NCBI GenBank assembly: GCA_038040195.1
Contig: JBBPIR010000001.1
Coordinates: forward strand, 615,141 to 679,140
DNA: 64,000 nucleotides
Reading direction: 5' to 3'
From: Chloroflexota bacterium
Lineage (GTDB): Bacteria; Chloroflexota; Limnocylindria; QHBO01
Shown: piece after piece, positions 59,557 through 64,000 of the stretch
Numbering within the stretch: the stretch's first letter is position 1
Layout of the letters: the number at the start of each line of letters is the position of its first letter
The notes under the pieces: generated by a model
What the model saw: only the letters and a program-made list of their open reading frames with translations
What the model was told of the DNA's origin: nothing
The model's database searches: none
Position numbers and translations under genes: made by a program

Positions 59557-60477
59557 ATGGCGGTGAGCTTCTGCGCGATCGACTTCGAAACGGCGAATTC
59601 GTACCGTGGGAGTCCTTGTGCTGTTGGGCTCGTTAAGGTCGTTGACGGCCAGGTGGTTGCCACCCGCCGTTACCTGATGCGACCGCCCGAGGGCTACGAC
59701 CGCTTCGATCCGTTCAACATCGAGCTTCACGGCATCACTCCGGCCATGGTGCGCAACGAGCCCCGATTCGCCGCCCGACTGCCGGAGATCCTCGCGTTCG
59801 CAGATGGTCTCCCTCTTGTCGCTCACAATGCGGCCTTCGACATGGGCGTCATCCGCGACGCATGTGGGGTGAGCGACCTCCTTTGGCCGAGGGCGTCGTA
59901 CGCTTGTACGCTCGTTTTGTCGCGTCTCACGTGGAGCCTTCTGTCTTACTCGCTACCGTGGGTCGCGGAGGCTGCCGGAGTCTCGCATCCTCATCACCAC
60001 GATCCGGAAGCTGATGCGAAAGCTGCGGCGTCTATCCTCCTGGCGATAGCCCGACACCACGGCGCGACGACCCTCGACGAAATCGTGACGGCGACGCGCA
60101 TCCAGCTTGGGTCGATGACGGCTGAGGACTGGAACGGCTGCCATCGTGAGTGGTCGGGCACGGGCGATGTCCCCGCCGCCAACTCGAACGCGAACCCCGA
60201 GCATCCGTTCTACGGCCTCGAGATCGCGTTCACCGGCGCACTCAGCTCCATGACGCGGGCGTCGGCGTGGACGCGAACCGCCGAAGTGGGCGGACAACCC
60301 GCATCGGGCGTGACAAAGCACACGAACATCCTCGTCATCGGATATCAAGACGCACGCAAGCTGCGGCCGGGCGAGGAGCTGTCAGCGAAGGCGCGAAAGG
60401 CGCGCGACCTGCGCATCCATGGGCAGCAGATTGAAGTTATGCCCGAGGTCGACTTCATCCAGCTTCTCGCACTCTGA
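59557..60477 (+). CDS. DEDDh 3'-5' exonuclease with C-terminal BRCT domain
   Basis: 306 aa from ATG 59557 with GAGGAA 7 bases upstream. Exo I is CAIDFETANSYRGSP, Exo II PLVAHNAAFDMGVIRDACG, Exo III HHHDPEADAKAAASILLAI, the H-x4-D of the DEDDh group (DnaQ/PolC-epsilon-like). The C-terminal ~90 residues form a BRCT (FYGLEIAFTGALSSMTRASA, VTKHTNILVIGYQDARKL). A similar arrangement occurs in actinobacteria and is thought to act in repair. Two hairpins (59368-59395, 59409-59448) lie in the shared upstream region. Confidence 0.88.
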   Translation: MAVSFCAIDFETANSYRGSPCAVGLVKVVDGQVVATRRYLMRPPEGYDRFDPFNIELHGITPAMVRNEPRFAARLPEILAFADGLPLVAHNAAFDMGVIRDACGVSDLLWPRASYACTLVLSRLTWSLLSYSLPWVAEAAGVSHPHHHDPEADAKAAASILLAIARHHGATTLDEIVTATRIQLGSMTAEDWNGCHREWSGTGDVPAANSNANPEHPFYGLEIAFTGALSSMTRASAWTRTAEVGGQPASGVTKHTNILVIGYQDARKLRPGEELSAKARKARDLRIHGQQIEVMPEVDFIQLLAL

Positions 60478-60851
60478 CTAAGGCTTTCGACAGGACTGAG
60501 GGTCGACTCGGCCCAAAGCCCGGGCGAGGCGGCCCCGATTTCTTGGTGTCGCCAGTTCCGTCGCCGGCATGATGCCGCAACGCGACCGTCCCGAAAGGAC
60601 CTCCTTTTGGAGATCCAGGGAGGGAGCTATGGAGTGAGCGTCGGTCTGGCCGCTGTTCGAGCCAACCCTTTTGGATCCCTTTTGAAGGCATCCACGCAGG
60701 GCCCGTGCGTGCTGCGGCGACGTGTCCGACGAATCAGATTCGGCAGTGGGCGGACCTCGCCTGACTCACAGTCAGGTCGTCTTGTCGTCTTGGTGCAAGG
60801 CCGGCGAGGAGCGGAGGCTCTAGCTGCCGTAGTGCCCTTCCAGGCCAGCGG
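60478..60851. other. 374-bp gap with a palindromic AGGACCT box
   Basis: AAAGGACCTCCTTT (60594-60607) is an inverted repeat around CC and part of the 16-mer shared with 55950. A CTGACTCACAGTCAG palindrome lies at 60761-60775. The open frames here have no ribosome site and no recognisable protein. No gene is supported. Confidence 0.45.
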
Positions 60852-61511
60852 TCACGACGCGAGGCTGACCTCGAACGTCCATGGACCCTCAATCGGGGCG
60901 GCGGGACCGGGGAAAGGGTCGATGAACCTCTCTACTCGCAGCGTCAGGACCCGGGCGGTCTGCGGTGGCGACGGCGCGAAGCGGATCTCGTGGCGGGCTG
61001 TGGTCGGAGTCGGACCGCCCATGCCCTGGCCTGCAGCGACGTAGGCCGTTTCGGCATCGTCGCTGACACGGACCTCCACGAAATGGCCTGCGGGGCCGAT
61101 GGGCGGTCGCGTATGGGCAACGAGCGTGGCGAGGCCTCCGTCTTCACGCAGCTCGACGGCGGTCAGCTCCAGCCGAACGCCGCTCGCTTCCACCGCATCA
61201 CCGACCGCGACGACCCGTCGTAGGGCTCCAGCATCGATCCCGGCGACGGGCATGGAATCGCGGCCATGTCGCTCGAGCATGGCGTGGTCGGGCTCGGTTG
61301 GGCTGGAGGCGCTCTGCAGAAACGAGTAGCTCGCGGATCCGCCGGTGCGTCGCGCGATCGCCATGGAGGCGAGGATCGCAACAAACCCCAGCCCGAGCCC
61401 GACGAACACCCCTACCCCGACCGCGACACCCCAGCCGGCGATCAGCAGAGCCGCGGCGATGATCACGAGGGCCAGCAGGAGGAAGGCGGGTAGGCGCGAC
61501 CCGGTTGTCAT
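60852..61511 (-). CDS. Membrane protein with extracytoplasmic beta-rich domain
   Basis: 219 aa from ATG 61511. Two helices (LPAFLLLALVIIAAALLIAG; VFVGLGLGFVAILASMAI) then ~135 residues of a beta-type domain (GVRLELTAVELREDGGLATL, RHEIRFAPSPPQTARVLTLR). It resembles DUF4352-like immunoglobulin-like domains in layout, but I do not claim the family. No conserved catalytic residues are seen. The start MTTGSR was chosen because the sequence upstream is atypical. Neighbours are the exonuclease (upstream gap) and a 268-base gap (61512-61779) without a gene. Confidence 0.55.
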   Translation of the reverse strand: MTTGSRLPAFLLLALVIIAAALLIAGWGVAVGVGVFVGLGLGFVAILASMAIARRTGGSASYSFLQSASSPTEPDHAMLERHGRDSMPVAGIDAGALRRVVAVGDAVEASGVRLELTAVELREDGGLATLVAHTRPPIGPAGHFVEVRVSDDAETAYVAAGQGMGGPTPTTARHEIRFAPSPPQTARVLTLRVERFIDPFPGPAAPIEGPWTFEVSLAS

Positions 61512-61779
61512 TCGACGGCAGTATGGCGTTGGGGTGTGGTCGAGGACCACTGTGGATGTGGCTGGGCGCCGTTGTTCGTCTAGCTCTATCGAACCCAAGA
61601 GCGGAACCGACCAGACTGTCGCCGCTGCCCGCGAGCGCGGGCGAGACTCAAATTGCGCCGTTCAACCCGGCTCCATAGCCTCAACCGAGCCACCGAGCTA
61701 GACGCTGAGCCCGATCGGGCAGGCGACGCCCGTGCCGTTACCCGAATCCGGGCCGCAGGTGTCGAGGCTTGGCGGCCCG

Positions 61780-62376
61780 CTAGAAGCAGCGGTCGAAGCC
61801 GTGATCCCTCCGGCAATACTGGTCAAATGCTCGACGGTCATCGAGGTCACCCCATGGGATGACTCCAAGCCTCGTCCGGCCGGCGTCCACCATGCGCCGC
61901 AGCGCTTCCCACGCCTCCTGATTCGATAGCCAGCCGGCACGCACCATCGCAACAACCAGGTCGATCATCCGCATGATGCAGAGGCCCTTCTCGTTGCGGC
62001 CGACCGAGTAGCCAAGGCTGTCGTCCACGACAATCCGATGATTGCGCGCGCCAGCCAATACGAGCGACGCGGCTTCGCCCTTGTCCCTTCCAGGCTCGGA
62101 TCCCCAGCGCAACCGAAGATCCCGGTATTCCGTGAGATGCTCGGCGGCCTCCAGCTCCTCCTCCGTAAACCAATCGGTGCCCCTAACCTCCGGCCCGGTC
62201 TCGCCACCGTCGAGCTCCTCGCAGACCTCAGCGAGGAGATGGGCGCGGCCAGCGAAACGGCCTCGCACCAGAGCGAGCAGACCACCGATCCGCAAGCTGA
62301 TTAGAGCGCTGGAGTCGAATATCCACTCCCCTTCTCTGGGGTCGTAGACATCACCTCTAAGGCGCTTCGCCGCCAT
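61780..62376 (-). CDS. PIN-like nuclease domain protein
   Basis: 198 aa. The acidic residues of a PIN fold are in order: WIFDSSALISLRIGGLLAL, LLAEVCEELDGG, GRDKGEAASLVLAGARNHRI and VVDDSLGYSVG, then a helical end (MIDLVVAMVRAGWLSNQEAW). PIN domains cleave RNA (VapC-type) or act in related systems. The start is ATG 62376, overlapping the ImmA gene by 20 bases. It is the third gene of the XRE-ImmA-PIN run, so a toxin or effector role is likely. The domain start is not at the very N-terminus. Confidence 0.75.
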   Translation of the reverse strand: MAAKRLRGDVYDPREGEWIFDSSALISLRIGGLLALVRGRFAGRAHLLAEVCEELDGGETGPEVRGTDWFTEEELEAAEHLTEYRDLRLRWGSEPGRDKGEAASLVLAGARNHRIVVDDSLGYSVGRNEKGLCIMRMIDLVVAMVRAGWLSNQEAWEALRRMVDAGRTRLGVIPWGDLDDRRAFDQYCRRDHGFDRCF

Positions 62377-63091
62377 CGTCGCCGGCGCTGCGGGCTGTGA
62401 ATAGGCGCTCAAGGGCGCCCGGATCGGTCTCGATTAGTTCAGCGAGCCTCTCCAAGGTGATGGCACCGTCCGAATACGCCTTTACGGCCCGTCGAACGTA
62501 CTCGACTGGAAAGGCAGTGATTGCCGGCGGAGCCGGCATCTCCAGGCTCTCGGGAAGGACTCCGATCTTGTCATCCAGCAGGACGTCGCGGCGTCGGGCG
62601 CCACCGTAGAGGAGCGAACAGTTGTGAAGCCGGTAGACCAACGCTTCATAACTCACGCCGAACTCGGTGGCCGTATCGAGTACCCACTCCGGCGTCACAT
62701 GCCGACGTGGGGGCGTGCGTTCACGAAGGGCCGACTCAGGCATCAGCAGGGCGGCTGCAAATGAGTTTGCGGCCCTTTCCTGGGGATCGCCGCCGGTCTT
62801 GGTTACGTCTTGGTCAACCGCCACGCTGTGCCCGAGCGCGTGGTGGCCAGCTTCATGTGCGGCGGTGAACCGGAAGCGAGGCAGGTACTTGGAACCATTA
62901 AGGAGAACGAACCCCAGGTCCTGCCGGCGAATGTACATTCCGTCCGGTCCTTGGCGCCCAAGGTGCTTGAGCACCACCTTAAGACCCATTTGGCGGAGGA
63001 GCCCGACAATGTCTGGAATCGGGCCGTCAGGAACCCGGAGCCTCTCGCGGAGCTCGTCAGCCTGGCGTGCGATATGGCCGTAGTTGAGCAC
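62357..63091 (-). CDS. ImmA/IrrE-family metallopeptidase
   Basis: 244 aa. The zinc motif is FTAAHEAGHHALGHS (HExxH) with a downstream Glu in DPQERAANSFAAALLMPES, the arrangement of ImmA/IrrE. The C-terminal half is helical (VTPEWVLDTATEFGVSYEAL) with a C-terminal extension (AITLERLAELIETDPGALER). These proteases cut a partner HTH repressor, as ImmA does to ImmR in ICEBs1. The XRE gene upstream is the natural target. ATG at 63091, 5 bases after the XRE stop. Confidence 0.9.
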   Translation of the reverse strand: MLNYGHIARQADELRERLRVPDGPIPDIVGLLRQMGLKVVLKHLGRQGPDGMYIRRQDLGFVLLNGSKYLPRFRFTAAHEAGHHALGHSVAVDQDVTKTGGDPQERAANSFAAALLMPESALRERTPPRRHVTPEWVLDTATEFGVSYEALVYRLHNCSLLYGGARRRDVLLDDKIGVLPESLEMPAPPAITAFPVEYVRRAVKAYSDGAITLERLAELIETDPGALERLFTARSAGDDGGEAP

Positions 63092-63096
63092 GCCGG

Positions 63097-63477
63097 CTAG
63101 TCACCGGCGCGGCCGGCCAGGAACTCGTACCGCTCGATGAACTGCTCGAACCAGTCCACGGCCGACCGGGTGGAACTCCGTGATGCGTCCTGAGTCCGCA
63201 GTAGTGCGCCGACCGGCTCATCGTCTGCTGCCGCAAGGAAGAACTCGATGCTCTGGTCGGTAGCCTCCGCCAAGCGCTCCAGTTGGAGCGTTGAGAGGCT
63301 ACCGTTCCGCTCAGCGGCCCGTAGTTGGTCGGCAGTCGTGCCCACACGCCGGGCCAATGTCGCTATGGGAAGCCCGCTGCGCTCACGGGCGGTAGCTATG
63401 CGCTGGCCTAAGCGCACGGCAACAGACGGCAGGGCTGCCTCCTCAATCGCTGGCATCGGGCGCCTCAGTTTGGTCAT
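63097..63477 (-). CDS. XRE-family HTH repressor
   Basis: 126 aa. The HTH is RLGQRIATARERSGLPIATL, ARRVGTTADQLRAAERNGSL and STLQLERLAEATDQSIEFFL. The C-terminal ~45 residues are acidic then aromatic (AVDWFEQFIERYEFLAG), a possible cleavage or docking segment for the protease. ATG at 63477. A TCGGTT-GT-AACCGA palindrome (63512-63525) lies 35 bases upstream, a likely autoregulatory site. Confidence 0.85.
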   Translation of the reverse strand: MTKLRRPMPAIEEAALPSVAVRLGQRIATARERSGLPIATLARRVGTTADQLRAAERNGSLSTLQLERLAEATDQSIEFFLAAADDEPVGALLRTQDASRSSTRSAVDWFEQFIERYEFLAGRAGD

Positions 63478-63918
63478 CAGGTGCGGGATGTCAACCCAAG
63501 CCGGATGCTAATCGGTTGTAACCGAGCACCGCATGCCAGATACGCATGACGTGTGCGGAGCGTGACTCATCCGGACTCTAGAGCGGGTACGCGTCGAGAT
63601 CGCGCCTGGACGCAAGGGGATCGCCGATGACCCCAACCTACCACTCACTGCGTGATGAGCGAGCGTGCTAGATGCGATAGAACGGCCGGCGAATAGCCGG
63701 GCTGCACCCTCGTCGGAATGTCAAGACCGCGCACGAATGGCTCATTCCAGATTCGAACACCTGATACGCAGTCAGACACCCGGGCGTGGATTGCATGCCT
63801 TCACAAGACCTCTCAGTCTGAACAAGCTGTACCACGCCGGGCCAGCCGTTTAACCCGCGCGTCGTGGAAATCACTCCGTTATCAAGCAGGAGCCACCGCA
63901 GCAGCGGACGGCGAGGGG
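63478..63918. other. 441-bp gap with the XRE operator candidate
   Basis: TCGGTTGTAACCGA (63512-63525) is an inverted repeat with 6-bp arms and a 2-base centre. A GATTCGAAC segment near 63751 looks like the complement of a tRNA T-loop, but the flanks cannot fold. Two short frames near 63665-63874 have no ribosome site. No gene is supported. Confidence 0.45.
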
Positions 63919-64000
63919 TCAGGTCGACAGCGTCTCGGGCGCAGCCGGAGGCGGCAGGAAGGCGGCGACCAGCGCGCCGGCCACAGCCAACCCCAAGATA
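63919..64000 (-). CDS. C-terminus of a probable polytopic membrane protein, cut by the right edge
   Basis: The minus-strand frame entering from the edge ends at a TGA (63919-63921) after ILGLAVAGALVAAFLPPPAA and PETLST. A hydrophobic helix followed by a short Pro-rich tail is what an MFS or other transporter C-terminus looks like. Only 26 residues are visible, so no family is assigned. Confidence 0.4.
   Translation of the reverse strand, partial: ILGLAVAGALVAAFLPPPAAPETLST

Noticed and set aside
60607-61044. Plus-strand frame of 145 codons after the exonuclease
   Set aside because: Overlaps the well-supported minus-strand gene 60852-61511 and lacks any known domain.
63700-63800. Possible tRNA or attachment site near GATTCGAAC
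   Set aside because: The candidate T-stem and acceptor do not pair and the length between acceptor-like ends is too great for a tRNA.

Overview
The window looks like chromosomal DNA from a high-GC bacterium, most likely a member of Chloroflexota (Limnocylindria/Dormibacteria-like) and less likely an actinobacterium. The reasons are the strong GC bias, a tad (type IVc) pilus locus with no outer-membrane secretin, a DUF5317-MFS fusion, and an expanded set of GT-C membrane glycosyltransferases. This placement is inferred from gene content only. I saw no rRNA, convincing tRNA, CRISPR array or insertion sequence.

Layout. 1-16.2 kb is a tad pilus locus, nearly all on the minus strand. It holds a Flp pilin, cpaB, cpaE/tadZ, cpaF/tadA, tadB and tadC. 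The same run continues into an OmpR-type response regulator and its sensor kinase. Two tandem copies of a minor-pilin trio follow (TadE-like with a C-terminal PASTA-like domain, TadE-like, TadG-like), and then a DUF192 gene cut by the left edge. A NarL-type response regulator and a DegS/NreB-like kinase lie just upstream of the pilin. 16.2-36.5 kb is an array of polytopic GT-C type proteins: seven intact GT87/DUF2029-like genes, a further probable relative, a GT39-like gene, three paralogs of an uncharacterised 'DCC-tail' family, another large polytopic protein and one GT87 remnant. They are mixed with an FAD oxidoreductase, a Wzy-like O-antigen ligase with TPRs and a metallophosphoesterase lipoprotein. 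Together they suggest surface-glycan assembly, possibly glycosylation of the neighbouring pili.

36.6-40.2 kb has a Phd/YefM-YafQ-type toxin-antitoxin pair whose toxin gene overlaps a GT4 glycosyltransferase and methyltransferase operon. An SGNH lipoprotein, a decayed GT4 fragment and three evenly spaced palindromes follow. 40.3-52.3 kb is general accessory and housekeeping content: a double-cupredoxin lipoprotein, pcm, GNAT, alpha/beta hydrolase, class III cyclase, an ECF sigma factor coupled to a TolB-like putative anti-sigma factor, a RibD/DHFR-like reductase, SRPBCC, DUF5317-MFS and an HD-GYP phosphodiesterase.

52.7-63.5 kb looks like an acquired island: zinc-ribbon membrane proteins, GNAT, a HIRAN-TPR protein, a DUF2130 nuclease-like protein translationally coupled to a ParB-like protein behind a strong promoter with a one-helical-turn operator repeat, a DEDDh exonuclease-BRCT protein, and an XRE - ImmA/IrrE protease - PIN operon. 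This arm is the best candidate for an undescribed defence or stress system. The right edge cuts a probable membrane protein.
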